Shown: positions 26,028 through 35,508 of the stretch, piece by piece
Position numbering within the stretch: position 1 is the first letter of the stretch
Layout: the number at the start of each line of letters is the position of its first letter
Assembly: GCF_024652905.1 (NCBI RefSeq)
Contig: NZ_CP102428.1
Location: forward strand, 2,182,501-2,246,500
Length of the DNA: 64,000 bases
Direction: 5' to 3'
Origin: Pseudomonas oryzihabitans
GTDB taxonomy: Bacteria > Pseudomonadota > Gammaproteobacteria > Pseudomonadales > Pseudomonadaceae
Program-made: the position numbers and the translations under genes
The notes under the pieces: generated by a model
The model's input: the letters and a program-made list of their open reading frames with translations, nothing else
Database searches by the model: none
What the model was told of the DNA's origin: nothing

Positions 26028-26960
26028 ATGCAGACCTCCACCCTCAAGACGCCTGCCGTCGAAACTCCTGCCGCACCCGCCCGGCGTCAACGCCGTCGTG
26101 CCGGTCCCGGCTGGTTCCTGATCAGTCCTTCGGTGGCCTTGCTGCTGGTGTGGATGCTGGTGCCCCTGGGCATGACCATCTGGTTCTCGCTGATCCGCTA
26201 CAACCTGCTGTATCCCGGCGAGCATGGCTTCGTCGGCCTGGAGAACTTCGAATACTTCGTCACCGATGCCGGCTTCTGGCCCGGCATGAGCAATACCTTG
26301 CTGCTGGTGGGCAGCGTGCTGCTGATCAGCGTGGTCTTCGGCGTACTGATCTCGGCGCTGCTGGAAGCCAGCGAGTTCCTTGGCCGCGGCATCGTCCGCG
26401 TCCTGCTGATCTCGCCCTTCTTCATCATGCCCACGGTCAGTGCCCTGATCTGGAAGAACCTGATCTTCCATCCGGTCTCCGGCATTCTCGCCGCGGTCTG
26501 GAAGCTGTTCGGCGCCACCCCGGTGGACTGGCTGGCCACCCATCCGCTGCTGTCGATCATCCTGATCGTCTCCTGGCAGTGGCTGCCCTTCGCCATTCTC
26601 ATCCTGATGACCGCCATGCAGTCGCTGGACCAGGAGCAGAAGGAAGCGGCTCGCCTGGACGGTGCCGGTCCGCTCGCCATCTTCTGGCACCTGACCCTGC
26701 CGCACCTGGCGCGCCCCATCGCCGTGGTGGTGATGATCGAGACGATCTTCCTGCTGTCGGTGTTCGCCGAGATCTACACCACCACCAGCGGCGGCCCGGG
26801 CTTCGCCTCCACCAACCTGGCCTACCTGATCTACAACCAGGCCCTGCTGCAGTTCGACGTCGGCCTGGCCTCCGCCGGCGGCCTGATCGCCGTGCTCATC
26901 GCCAACATCGCCGCCATCATCCTGGTGCGGATGCTTGGCAAGAACCTGACCCAACAGTGA
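26028..26960 (+). CDS. mtlF: Polyol ABC transporter permease
   Basis: This 310-residue inner-membrane permease (MalF/UgpA type) has six transmembrane helices. The ATPase-docking EAA loop appears as [27 protein letters not shown] near residue 205. A proline/arginine-rich cytoplasmic N-terminus precedes the first helix. GGAG seven bases before the ATG at 26028 supports the start over an in-frame TTG five codons upstream. It pairs with the next permease, ten bases downstream, to form the membrane channel. Confidence 0.9.
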   Translation: MQTSTLKTPAVETPAAPARRQRRRAGPGWFLISPSVALLLVWMLVPLGMTIWFSLIRYNLLYPGEHGFVGLENFEYFVTDAGFWPGMSNTLLLVGSVLLISVVFGVLISALLEASEFLGRGIVRVLLISPFFIMPTVSALIWKNLIFHPVSGILAAVWKLFGATPVDWLATHPLLSIILIVSWQWLPFAILILMTAMQSLDQEQKEAARLDGAGPLAIFWHLTLPHLARPIAVVVMIETIFLLSVFAEIYTTTSGGPGFASTNLAYLIYNQALLQFDVGLASAGGLIAVLIANIAAIILVRMLGKNLTQQ

Positions 26961-26970
26961 GGACCCTGAC

Positions 26971-27804
26971 ATGCTGACGCTCAAGCAATCCCGGCGCCTG
27001 CAGAGCCTGCTGCTGGGCCTGCTCGCCTGGCTGGTGGCCCTGGTGCTGTTCTTCCCGATCTTCTGGATGGTGCTGACCAGCTTCAAGACCGAGATCGACG
27101 CCTTCGCCACGCCGCCGCAGTTCTTCTTCACGCCCACGCTGGAGAACTACCTGACCATCCAGGCGCGTAGCGACTACTTCCACTTCGCGCTGAACTCGGT
27201 GGTGATCTCCTTTGGTGCCACCCTGCTCAGCCTGCTGTTGGCGCTACCGGCGGCCTACTCGATGGCCTTCCACGAGACCAAGCACACCCAGCGCCTGCTC
27301 TTGTGGATGCTCTCCACCAAGATGCTGCCGGCGGTCGGAGTGCTGGTACCCATCTACCTGCTGGCCAAGCAATTCGAACTGCTCGATAGCCGGCTGCTGC
27401 TGATCGCCGTCTACACCCTGATCAACCTGCCGATCGTGGTCTGGATGGTCTACACCTACTTCAAGGACATTCCCAAGGACATCCTCGAGGCCGCGCGCCT
27501 GGATGGCGCCACCACCTACCAGGAAATCGTCCGGGTGCTGCTGCCGATCGCCAAGGGCGGCATCGCCTCGACCATGCTGCTGTCGCTGATCCTGTGCTGG
27601 AACGAGGCCTTCTGGTCGCTCAACCTGACGTCGTCCAATGCCGCCCCCCTGACCGCGCTGATCGCCTCCTACTCCAGTCCCCAGGGACTGTTCTGGGCCA
27701 AGCTGTCGGCCGTCTCGACGCTGGCCTGCGCGCCCATCCTGATCTTTGGCTGGATCAGCCAGAAACAACTCGTCCGCGGCCTGTCGTTCGGCGCGGTGAA
27801 ATAA
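26971..27804 (+). CDS. mtlG: Polyol ABC transporter permease
   Basis: This 277-residue permease (MalG/UgpE type) has six helices and the EAA loop [22 protein letters not shown] near residue 170. It is the second half of the transporter's channel. The ATPase gene follows 19 bases later. Together with mtlE and mtlF it should import C5/C6 polyols at the cost of ATP. Confidence 0.9.
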   Translation: MLTLKQSRRLQSLLLGLLAWLVALVLFFPIFWMVLTSFKTEIDAFATPPQFFFTPTLENYLTIQARSDYFHFALNSVVISFGATLLSLLLALPAAYSMAFHETKHTQRLLLWMLSTKMLPAVGVLVPIYLLAKQFELLDSRLLLIAVYTLINLPIVVWMVYTYFKDIPKDILEAARLDGATTYQEIVRVLLPIAKGGIASTMLLSLILCWNEAFWSLNLTSSNAAPLTALIASYSSPQGLFWAKLSAVSTLACAPILIFGWISQKQLVRGLSFGAVK

Positions 27805-27823
27805 GAACAAGAGGACTCCTGTC

Positions 27824-28921
<1,098 letters not shown>

Positions 28922-28985
28922 TCTCCCCTTCTCTCCTGGTCATGGCCGACCATGACCAGGAGCGCCTTCTGCCAGGATCCCTCTC

Positions 28986-30461
28986 ATGAAACTCAATCGC
29001 CAGAATCTCGACCAGCTTCCCGCATACATCGCCAAGCCCTCCTACGCCGCCTGCCAGCTGCGTCAGGGTATCGTCCACATCGGCGTCGGTGGCTTCCACC
29101 GCGCCCACCAGGCCATCTACACCGAAGCCCTGCTCAACCAGGGCCGCGACCTGGACTGGAGCATCTGCGGCGTCGGCCTGCGCGCCGAGGACCGCGCCAT
29201 GCGTGACGCCCTGGCCGGACAGGACTACCTCTATACCCAGGTGGTGCTGGCCGACGAGCCGGACACCGAGGTCCGCGTCGTCGGCGCCATCAGCGGCATG
29301 CTGCTGGCAGAGGAAGGCACCCAAAGGCTGATCGACAAGCTGGCCCATCCCAGCACCCGCATCGTCTCCCTCACCATCACCGAGGGCGGCTACTGCATGG
29401 ATGACAGCACTGGCGAATTCAACTTCAAACTGCCGCTGATCCAGCACGACCTGCAGCATCCCGGCGATCCGCGCAGCGTCTTCGGCTTTCTGCTGGCGGC
29501 CCTGGCCAAGCGCCGCGCCGAGGGCACCGGCCCCTTCACCGTGATGTCCTGCGACAACCTTCCGCACAATGGCCAGGTGACCCGCAAGGCCCTGCTGGCC
29601 TACGCCGGCCTGGTAGACGAAGAGCTGCACGGCTGGATCGCCGAGCACGTCAGCTTCCCTAACGCCATGGTCGATCGCATCACCCCCATGACCAGCACCG
29701 CCCATCGCGAGGCCCTGCTGGCCGAACACGGCGTCGAGGATGCCTGGCCGGTGGTCTGCGAGCCCTTCCTGCAGTGGGTGCTGGAAGACAGGTTCGTTGC
29801 CGGTCGTCCGGCCTGGGAAGACGTCGGCGTCCAGTTCACCGATGACGTCACCCCCTACGAGGAGATGAAGATCAAGCTGCTCAACGGCAGCCACCTAGCG
29901 CTGACCTACCTCGGCTTCCTCAAGGGCTATCGCTTCGTCCACGAGACCATGGCCGATCCGTTGTTTGTACGCTACATCCGCACCTACATGGACGAGGACG
30001 TGACCCCGCAGCTGGCGCCGGTTCCGGGCATCGACCTCGACCAGTACAAGGACACCCTGATCGAGCGCTTCTCCAATCGCGCGATCGCCGACCAGCTGGA
30101 GCGGGTCTGCTCCGACGGTTCCTCGAAGTTTCCCAAGTTCACCGTGCCGACCATCAACCGCCTGATCGAGGACGGCAAGGACCTGGATCGCGCCGCCCTG
30201 GTGGTGGCCGCCTGGGCGGTCTATCTGCGGGGCGTGGACGAGACCGGGGCGACCTATCGCATCCCCGATCCGCGCGCCAACTACTGCGAGGAACTGGTGC
30301 AGGATCAGAAGAACCTTACCGAGCGCCTGCTGGGCGCCGAAGAAATCTTCGGCAAGCACATCCCGAAATCCGCGGCCTTCGTTGCCGCCTTCGAGCGGCA
30401 GCTGTACAACTTGCGTACCCATGGGGTCAGCGCCACCTTGCAGACCCTGCTCGGCGACTAG
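28986..30461 (+). CDS. mtlD: Mannitol 2-dehydrogenase (polyol long-chain dehydrogenase)
   Basis: This 491-residue NAD-dependent enzyme oxidises D-mannitol to fructose, and probably arabitol to xylulose. The N-terminal nucleotide-binding region has HIGVGGFHRAHQA. The catalytic signature of the polyol-specific long-chain family is KIKLLNGSHLALTYLG around residue 295, containing the Lys, Asn and His of the active site. Its position directly after the polyol importer and before a xylulokinase matches the mannitol/arabitol pathway of fluorescent pseudomonads. Confidence 0.93.
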   Translation: MKLNRQNLDQLPAYIAKPSYAACQLRQGIVHIGVGGFHRAHQAIYTEALLNQGRDLDWSICGVGLRAEDRAMRDALAGQDYLYTQVVLADEPDTEVRVVGAISGMLLAEEGTQRLIDKLAHPSTRIVSLTITEGGYCMDDSTGEFNFKLPLIQHDLQHPGDPRSVFGFLLAALAKRRAEGTGPFTVMSCDNLPHNGQVTRKALLAYAGLVDEELHGWIAEHVSFPNAMVDRITPMTSTAHREALLAEHGVEDAWPVVCEPFLQWVLEDRFVAGRPAWEDVGVQFTDDVTPYEEMKIKLLNGSHLALTYLGFLKGYRFVHETMADPLFVRYIRTYMDEDVTPQLAPVPGIDLDQYKDTLIERFSNRAIADQLERVCSDGSSKFPKFTVPTINRLIEDGKDLDRAALVVAAWAVYLRGVDETGATYRIPDPRANYCEELVQDQKNLTERLLGAEEIFGKHIPKSAAFVAAFERQLYNLRTHGVSATLQTLLGD

Positions 30462-30533
30462 CCCTGGCAGAAAACTGCCGGGGCAGTGTCGATAGTCCAT
30501 ACAAGCCCTAACAACAACAAGGAGCGGTCAGGC

Positions 30534-32030
30534 ATGAAGTTTCTCGGGATCGACTGCGGTACCCAGGGCACCAAGGCGGTGATCCTGGATGTCGAGCGCG
30601 GCGTGGTACTGGGCGAAGGCAGTGCGCCGCACCCCTTGACCGAGGCCGCCAACGGCCGTCGCGAGCAGAATCCGGCGGACTGGATCAGGGCACTGGTAGC
30701 GGCTACCCGCGCCGCCCTGGCCCAGGCCGGCAGCGATGGCCAGGACATCCTCGGTGTTGGCGTCTCGGGCCAGCAGCATGGTCTGGTGCTGCTCGACGAC
30801 AGCGGCAAGGTGCTGCGTCCGGCCAAGCTCTGGTGCGACACCGAGTCCACCCCGGAAAACCAGCGTCTGCTGGAGCATCTCGGTGGCGCGGCAGGCTCCA
30901 TCGAGCGCCTGGGTCTGGCCATCGCGCCGGGCTACACCGTCTCCAAGCTGCTCTGGACCAAGGAACAGCACCCGGAGGTGTTCGACCGGATCGCCCAGGT
31001 GCTGCTGCCCCACGATTACCTGAACTTCTGGCTGACCGGCCGCGCCGTGGCCGAATACGGCGACGCCTCGGGCACCGGCTATTTCAATGTGCGCACGCGC
31101 CAGTACGACCTGGAGCTGCTGCGCCATATCGACCCCAGTGGTCGCCTGGAGCGCGCCCTGCCGGAGTTGATCGAAGCCGACCAGCCGGTCGGGCGGCTGC
31201 GGCCGGAGGTCGCCAGCCAACTGGGCATCAATCCCCAGGCGCTGGTCTCCAGCGGTGGCGGTGACAACATGATGGGCGCCCTTGGCACCGGCAACAGCCG
31301 CGCCGGCCAGATCACCCTGAGCCTGGGCACCTCGGGTACTCTCTATGGCTACTCCGACGAACCCCGCATCAGCGAGCACCCCGCCGTCGCGGGCTTCTGC
31401 TCGTCCAATGGCGGCTGGCTGCCGCTGATCTGCACCATGAACCTGACCAACGCCAGCGGCCAGATCCGCGAGTTGCTCGGCCTGGACCTGGCCGAATTCA
31501 CCCGTCTGGTGGCGGAGTCGCCCATCGGCGCGGAAGGGGTGCTGATGTTGCCCTTCCTCAATGGCGAACGGGTCCCGGCGCTACCGACCGCCACCGCCAG
31601 CCTGCATGGCCTCACCGCCACCAACCTGACCCAAGCCAACCTGTGCCGGGCGGTGGTCGAGGGAGTGAGCTTCGCCCTGAGATACGGCTTCGACCTGCTG
31701 CGCGACCTGGGCATGCCCGGCGACACCCTGAGACTCATCGGCGGCGGCGCCAGGAGCCCGGTGTGGCGCCAGCTGATCGCCGATCTGATGAACACCCCGG
31801 TGGTCTGCCCGATCCACGGCGAAGCCGCGGCCCTGGGTGGCGCCTTGCAGGCGGCCTGGTGCTGGAGTCGCGAACAGGGTCATCCGGAGTCGCTCGACAG
31901 CCTCACCGAACGCTGCGTGCACCTGGACCCGGCCAGCCGCGCCGAACCGGATCCCGCACGGGTCACCGAATACGAGGCGGCCTACCAGCGCTACCGGCAG
32001 CAGCTGCGTGAGAGCTACGGAATAGCCTAG
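30534..32030 (+). CDS. xylB: Xylulokinase (FGGY family)
   Basis: This 498-residue carbohydrate kinase has FLGIDCGTQGTKAVILD at the N-terminus, SGQQHGLVLLD near residue 80, SSGGGDNMMGALGTGNS near 235 and IGGGARSPVWRQLIADL near 400. It phosphorylates D-xylulose, the product of arabitol oxidation, feeding the pentose phosphate pathway; in the mtl operon it is called mtlY. AAGGAG lies nine bases before the ATG. It is the last recognisable gene of the cluster. A fructokinase (mtlZ) does not follow, unlike the P. fluorescens order I recall. Confidence 0.92.
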   Translation: MKFLGIDCGTQGTKAVILDVERGVVLGEGSAPHPLTEAANGRREQNPADWIRALVAATRAALAQAGSDGQDILGVGVSGQQHGLVLLDDSGKVLRPAKLWCDTESTPENQRLLEHLGGAAGSIERLGLAIAPGYTVSKLLWTKEQHPEVFDRIAQVLLPHDYLNFWLTGRAVAEYGDASGTGYFNVRTRQYDLELLRHIDPSGRLERALPELIEADQPVGRLRPEVASQLGINPQALVSSGGGDNMMGALGTGNSRAGQITLSLGTSGTLYGYSDEPRISEHPAVAGFCSSNGGWLPLICTMNLTNASGQIRELLGLDLAEFTRLVAESPIGAEGVLMLPFLNGERVPALPTATASLHGLTATNLTQANLCRAVVEGVSFALRYGFDLLRDLGMPGDTLRLIGGGARSPVWRQLIADLMNTPVVCPIHGEAAALGGALQAAWCWSREQGHPESLDSLTERCVHLDPASRAEPDPARVTEYEAAYQRYRQQLRESYGIA

Positions 32031-32040
32031 CGGGCGGAGG

Positions 32041-32070
32041 GGGTGGAAAACGCCAGGCGGTTTTCACCCC
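32041..32070 (+). terminator. Hairpin after the polyol operon
   Basis: GGGTGGAAAACGCC and GGCGGTTTTCACCC form a near-perfect stem just after the xylulokinase stop. No clear T-run follows, so it may be a processing or stabilising hairpin, or part of the palindromic repeat that starts at 32085. Confidence 0.5.
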
Positions 32071-32084
32071 ATGGAGACTCAGCC

Positions 32085-32171
32085 GTAGGTTGGGCTGAGC
32101 ACCGCGAAGCCCAACAAAACACAGCCGTACCTTTACATCGTTGGGCTTCGCTGCGCTCAGCACCAACCTAC
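32085..32171. repeat. Palindromic intergenic repeat element
   Basis: The element opens GTAGGTTGGGCTGAGC...GCGAAGCCCAAC (32085-32115) and closes GTTGGGCTTCGCTGCGCTCAGC...CAACCTAC (32140-32171). The two halves are inverted copies around a 24-base AT-richer centre. This type of sequence recurs between genes in many Pseudomonas and related genomes as a REP/MITE-like unit. It has no coding capacity and sits between convergent genes. Confidence 0.75.
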
Positions 32172-32174
32172 GTC

Positions 32175-32645
32175 TCAGGCCTTGCCGATCGGCACGAAGG
32201 GCGCATCCAGCAGCCGGGCGAGGTCCGTCGGTGCCAGGGCCACTTCCAGTCCGCGGCGCCCCGCACTGACATGGATGCTCGGCAGCTCCGCGGCGGACTC
32301 GTCGATGAAGGTGCGCAGCCGCTTCTTCTGCCCCAGCGGACTGATGCCACCCACTAGGTAACCAGTGCTGCGCTGGGCCTGGTCGGGCTTGGCCATCTCC
32401 AGCTTCTTCACCCCGGCCGCCTGGGCCAGGGCCTTGAGATCCAGGGAGCCGGCGACCGGCACGATGGCCACCAGCAATTCCTGCTTCTCGCTCGCCGCCA
32501 GTAGGGTCTTGAACACCGTCGCCGGCGCCAGACCGAGTTTCTCGGCGGCTTCCAGGCCATAGGAGGCGGCCTTGGGATCATGGTGGTAGCTCAGCACCTC
32601 GTGAGGCACCTGGGCTTTCTTGAGCAGTTCTATCGCCGGGGTCAT
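32175..32645 (-). CDS. ybaK: Cys-tRNA(Pro)/Cys-tRNA(Cys) deacylase
   Basis: This 156-residue YbaK/EbsC-family editing enzyme removes cysteine mischarged on tRNA(Pro). Family features are VFKTLLAASEKQELLVAIVPVAGSLDLKALA with the catalytic Lys of the FKTL motif, and RSTGYLVGGISPLGQKKRLRTFIDE. It partners ProRS, whose gene (proS) lies elsewhere in this window. Its ATG overlaps the end of the GGDEF gene by four bases, so the two are co-transcribed. Confidence 0.93.
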   Translation of the reverse strand: MTPAIELLKKAQVPHEVLSYHHDPKAASYGLEAAEKLGLAPATVFKTLLAASEKQELLVAIVPVAGSLDLKALAQAAGVKKLEMAKPDQAQRSTGYLVGGISPLGQKKRLRTFIDESAAELPSIHVSAGRRGLEVALAPTDLARLLDAPFVPIGKA

Positions 32646-33706
32646 GCCAGCACTCCTTGGGGATCGGCCACCTCAGCCCGCCCGCGGCCCTGCGCCTTGG
32701 CCCGGTAGAGGGCGAAGTCGGCAGCCTGCAGCCAGTGGGCAACGTCATCGTAGGCCCGGTCGAATCCGGCGACGCCGCAGCTCATGCCGACCCGCACGTT
32801 CTGGCGCTCGCCGGGGCTGCCCGCCTGCATCTCGTGGAGGCGCTCCTGCAGGCGGCGAATCAGATCCAGGGCCCGTTCGGGTGAGGTGTCGGGCAAGAGG
32901 ATACCGAATTCATCGCCACCAAAACGACCGGCCAGGTCGCTGGTGCGGATGGTCCGGGCCAGCAGGCCGGAAAACTGGCGCAGCATCTCGTCACCGGCCT
33001 GGTGGCCGAAGCGATCGTTGACCAGCTTGAAGTTGTCCAGGTCGATCATCACCAGGCTGGCCTCTGCGCCACTGCGCTTGCAGCGGGCGAACTCACGCTG
33101 CAGCAGCTGATCCCAGTGCGTTCTGTTGTGCAGACCGGTCATGCCATCCTGCTTGCTGATCAGCTCCAGCTCCTGCTTGCGCCGCGACAGCTGCTGCGCC
33201 AGGCGAAAGCTCACCAGGCCCAGGGCCCAGGGGTAGGCGATGATCATCGGCAGGCAGGCATAGATCTGCGCGGTGGAGGTCTGGATGGCGACCGGATGGC
33301 GCAGCACCACGAGACCGACGAGGACGCCCGCCAGCTGTGCGAGCAGCCCCCGGCGCCAGAACGCCAGGCCACCGGCGCCGAGCATGTTCATACCGGTCAT
33401 GGCGAGCAGGGTCACGCTGGGCAGGAGATTGAAGCCCATGCTCGCTGCCCAGAAGCCGGCCGAGCCGCAGTCCAGCAGCAGATTGCCCAGTTCGGTGCGA
33501 TAGGGGTCGCGAGCGCGCACCGCTCGCCAGTAGGCCAGCGGTGACCAGAGCAGCGCATTGGCCAGCAGCAGGATCCATAGCCCGATGGACACCGGCTGGG
33601 TGATCTGCACCGAGACGATGCAACTCAGGCTGAGCAGCAGACCGACCGCACGGGGTAGCCAGAGCCGCCGAGCGAAACCGCGGCCACGCGTGAGCACATC
33701 TGGCAT
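32642..33706 (-). CDS. Membrane diguanylate cyclase (MASE2-like + GGDEF)
   Basis: This 354-residue protein has five to six N-terminal hydrophobic helices (about 15-165, MASE2/AdrA-like). A GGDEF domain follows with the intact active site RFGGDEFGILLP near residue 268 and GLHNRTHWDQLL at the domain start. It should make cyclic di-GMP from two GTP. No RxxD inhibitory site is evident just upstream of GGDEF (the residues there are TSDLAGR). It overlaps ybaK by four bases, an unrelated partner, so co-expression may be incidental. Confidence 0.9.
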   Translation of the reverse strand: MPDVLTRGRGFARRLWLPRAVGLLLSLSCIVSVQITQPVSIGLWILLLANALLWSPLAYWRAVRARDPYRTELGNLLLDCGSAGFWAASMGFNLLPSVTLLAMTGMNMLGAGGLAFWRRGLLAQLAGVLVGLVVLRHPVAIQTSTAQIYACLPMIIAYPWALGLVSFRLAQQLSRRKQELELISKQDGMTGLHNRTHWDQLLQREFARCKRSGAEASLVMIDLDNFKLVNDRFGHQAGDEMLRQFSGLLARTIRTSDLAGRFGGDEFGILLPDTSPERALDLIRRLQERLHEMQAGSPGERQNVRVGMSCGVAGFDRAYDDVAHWLQAADFALYRAKAQGRGRAEVADPQGVLA

Positions 33707-33878
33707 TGGCGATCCCCACTGCGACGGACGATGGAAGGTCGCGCATTATCAGTGGATAAGGGCAAAACGCCAGCGACCCGCGACTTCAACGTCGCTTTCC
33801 GATCGTTGCGACGCGCCTAGACAGTGCCAGAAGGAAACATCGGGTGACACGCACACCGGACGAACAGCCTTGAACCTC

Positions 33879-33909
33879 GGCCTGACCGGCCTCATCCAAT
33901 GGTCAGGCC
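33879..33909 (+). promoter_or_regulatory. Leader hairpin upstream of the RaiA-like gene
   Basis: Nine-base perfect arms GGCCTGACC (33879-33887) and GGTCAGGCC (33901-33909) end about ten bases before the AGAGGA ribosome binding site of the ribosome-associated protein. It may be a 5'-UTR stem that affects mRNA stability or translation. Confidence 0.4.
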
Positions 33910-33929
33910 CGTCAAAAAGAGGAAGCCGC

Positions 33930-34367
33930 ATGCAAGTCCAAGTGAACAGTGACCACAACATCGAAAGCAGTGCCGGTTTGCAGAATTGGGTGGCGTCCGT
34001 GGTGGAAGACCGCCTGGATCGCTTCGACGAACTCCTGACCCGTGTCGAGGTGCACCTCAACGACGAGAACGCCGGCAAGTCGGGCGCCCAGGACAAGCGC
34101 TGCCAGATGGAAGCGCGCATCAAGGGCCATCAACCCCTCTCGGTCACCCACAAGGCCGAGTCTCTCGATCTGGCCGTGGATGGCGCGGCGGACAAGCTGT
34201 TGCGAGCCATCACCAACCTGTCCGGTAAGCTTGAGAAAAAGCGCCTTTCCGGTGGCGAACTCAATGACCCCCTGGCCCTGGAGGATTCCGCAGAGTTCCA
34301 GGACTCCTTGCGGCAGGACGAATTCCTTGAACGGGAGCAACTGGCTCACGATCATGAGTTGAAGTAA
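33930..34367 (+). CDS. HPF/RaiA-family ribosome-associated protein
   Basis: This 145-residue protein resembles the S30AE/YfiA family that binds the 30S subunit and inhibits translation or dimerises ribosomes in stationary phase. It has MQVQVNSDHNIESSAGLQNWVASVVEDRLDRF, then the strand RVEVHLNDENAGKSGAQDKRCQMEARIKG and the helix SLDLAVDGAADKLLRAITNL. An acidic tail follows in place of the long-HPF C-terminal dimerisation domain. AGAGGA precedes the ATG. It is a single-gene unit with a strong terminator. Confidence 0.85.
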   Translation: MQVQVNSDHNIESSAGLQNWVASVVEDRLDRFDELLTRVEVHLNDENAGKSGAQDKRCQMEARIKGHQPLSVTHKAESLDLAVDGAADKLLRAITNLSGKLEKKRLSGGELNDPLALEDSAEFQDSLRQDEFLEREQLAHDHELK

Positions 34368-34391
34368 GGCAACCTCGCGCTTCAGCCTACA

Positions 34392-34425
34392 ACCGGGGCC
34401 GCTCATCGAGCGGCCCCGGTCTTTT
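34392..34425 (+). terminator. Terminator after the RaiA-like gene
   Basis: A perfect 13-base stem, ACCGGGGCCGCTC / GAGCGGCCCCGGT, with a three-base loop is followed by CTTTT, 24 bases after the stop codon. Confidence 0.88.
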
Positions 34426-34449
34426 CCACCCCGGTAAAAAGGATGCTCC

Positions 34450-35508
34450 ATGCCCTCCCCCTTTCGCGTCGCCCTGATCGGCTATGGCTTCGTCGGTCAG
34501 ACCTTCCACGGCCCGCTGCTGCGTTCCATCCCCGGCCTCACCCTGGAACTGGTGGCCTCGCGGGACGCCGAGCGGGTGCACGCCGATCTGCCCGAGATAC
34601 GGGTGACTGCGGATTACCTGGCGGCCGTGCAGGATCCGGCCATCGACCTGGTGGTGATCGCCTCGCCCAACCAGACCCATGCGCCCCTCGCCAGCGCCGC
34701 CCTGGCCGCCGGCAAGCACGTGGTGGTCGATAAACCCTTTACCGTCACCCTCGCCGAAGCCCGACAACTGGCCGCCGAAGCCGAACAGGCCGGGCGGTTG
34801 CTGTCAGTGTTCCAGAATCGCCGTTGGGACAGTGATTTTCTCGGACTGCAGGAGGTGCTGGCCAGCGGCGCCCTGGGCGAACTGACCAGCCTGGAATCGC
34901 GCATTGAACGCTTTCGCCCCGAGGTGCGCACGCGTTGGCGCGAAGCGGCGCTGCCCGGCAGCGGTCTCTGGTTCGATCTTGGCCCCCATCTGCTGGATCA
35001 GGCGCTCTGCCTGTTCGGTCTGCCCGAGCGCCTGCAGGCGCAGCTGGTGCGGCAGCGTGCCGAGGCCCTCACCGACGACTGGTTCCAGGTGCAACTGGAC
35101 TACGGCGCCCGCCAGGTGACCCTGAGAGCCGGGATGCTGGCTGCTGGCGGTGTGCCGCGCTTTCTCGCCCAGGGTACCGCGGGCAGCTGGATCAAGCAGG
35201 GAGCGGATCGCCAGGAAGACGCGCTCAAGGCCGGCGTGCGCCCCGGTGGTCCGGACTGGGGCCAGGACCCTGATTCTGGCTGGCTCACCACGGGCGATGG
35301 CGAACGCCAGGCGTTGCCGACGCCAGCGGGCGATCACCGCCGCTACTACCTTGCCCTGGTCGAGGCTCTTGCCGGGCGCGCCGCCAATCCCGTCCCTCCC
35401 GCCCAGGCCTGCGCCCTCATGGCCCTGCTGGAAGCGGCACAGCGTTCCTCGGCGGAAGGTCGGGCGCTAGTGCCCGAGCTCACGGCTGCCGAACGCGCGT
35501 CCTACTGA
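34450..35508 (+). CDS. Gfo/Idh/MocA-family oxidoreductase
   Basis: This 352-residue NAD(P)-dependent dehydrogenase resembles E. coli YdgJ/YhhX. The Rossmann motif VALIGYGFVGQTFHGPLL is at the N-terminus, ASPNQTHAPLA near residue 77 and the catalytic VDKPFTVTL (EKP-type motif) near residue 98. SGLWFDLGPHLLDQALCLFG carries the conserved His. The substrate is probably a sugar or cyclitol, but this cannot be fixed. Its 3' end overlaps the convergent acyltransferase gene by seven bases. Confidence 0.9.
   Translation: MPSPFRVALIGYGFVGQTFHGPLLRSIPGLTLELVASRDAERVHADLPEIRVTADYLAAVQDPAIDLVVIASPNQTHAPLASAALAAGKHVVVDKPFTVTLAEARQLAAEAEQAGRLLSVFQNRRWDSDFLGLQEVLASGALGELTSLESRIERFRPEVRTRWREAALPGSGLWFDLGPHLLDQALCLFGLPERLQAQLVRQRAEALTDDWFQVQLDYGARQVTLRAGMLAAGGVPRFLAQGTAGSWIKQGADRQEDALKAGVRPGGPDWGQDPDSGWLTTGDGERQALPTPAGDHRRYYLALVEALAGRAANPVPPAQACALMALLEAAQRSSAEGRALVPELTAAERASY

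Noticed and set aside
32085-32171. CRISPR array or insertion sequence
   Set aside because: Only one inverted pair is present with no regular direct repeats or spacers, and no transposase frame is adjacent.
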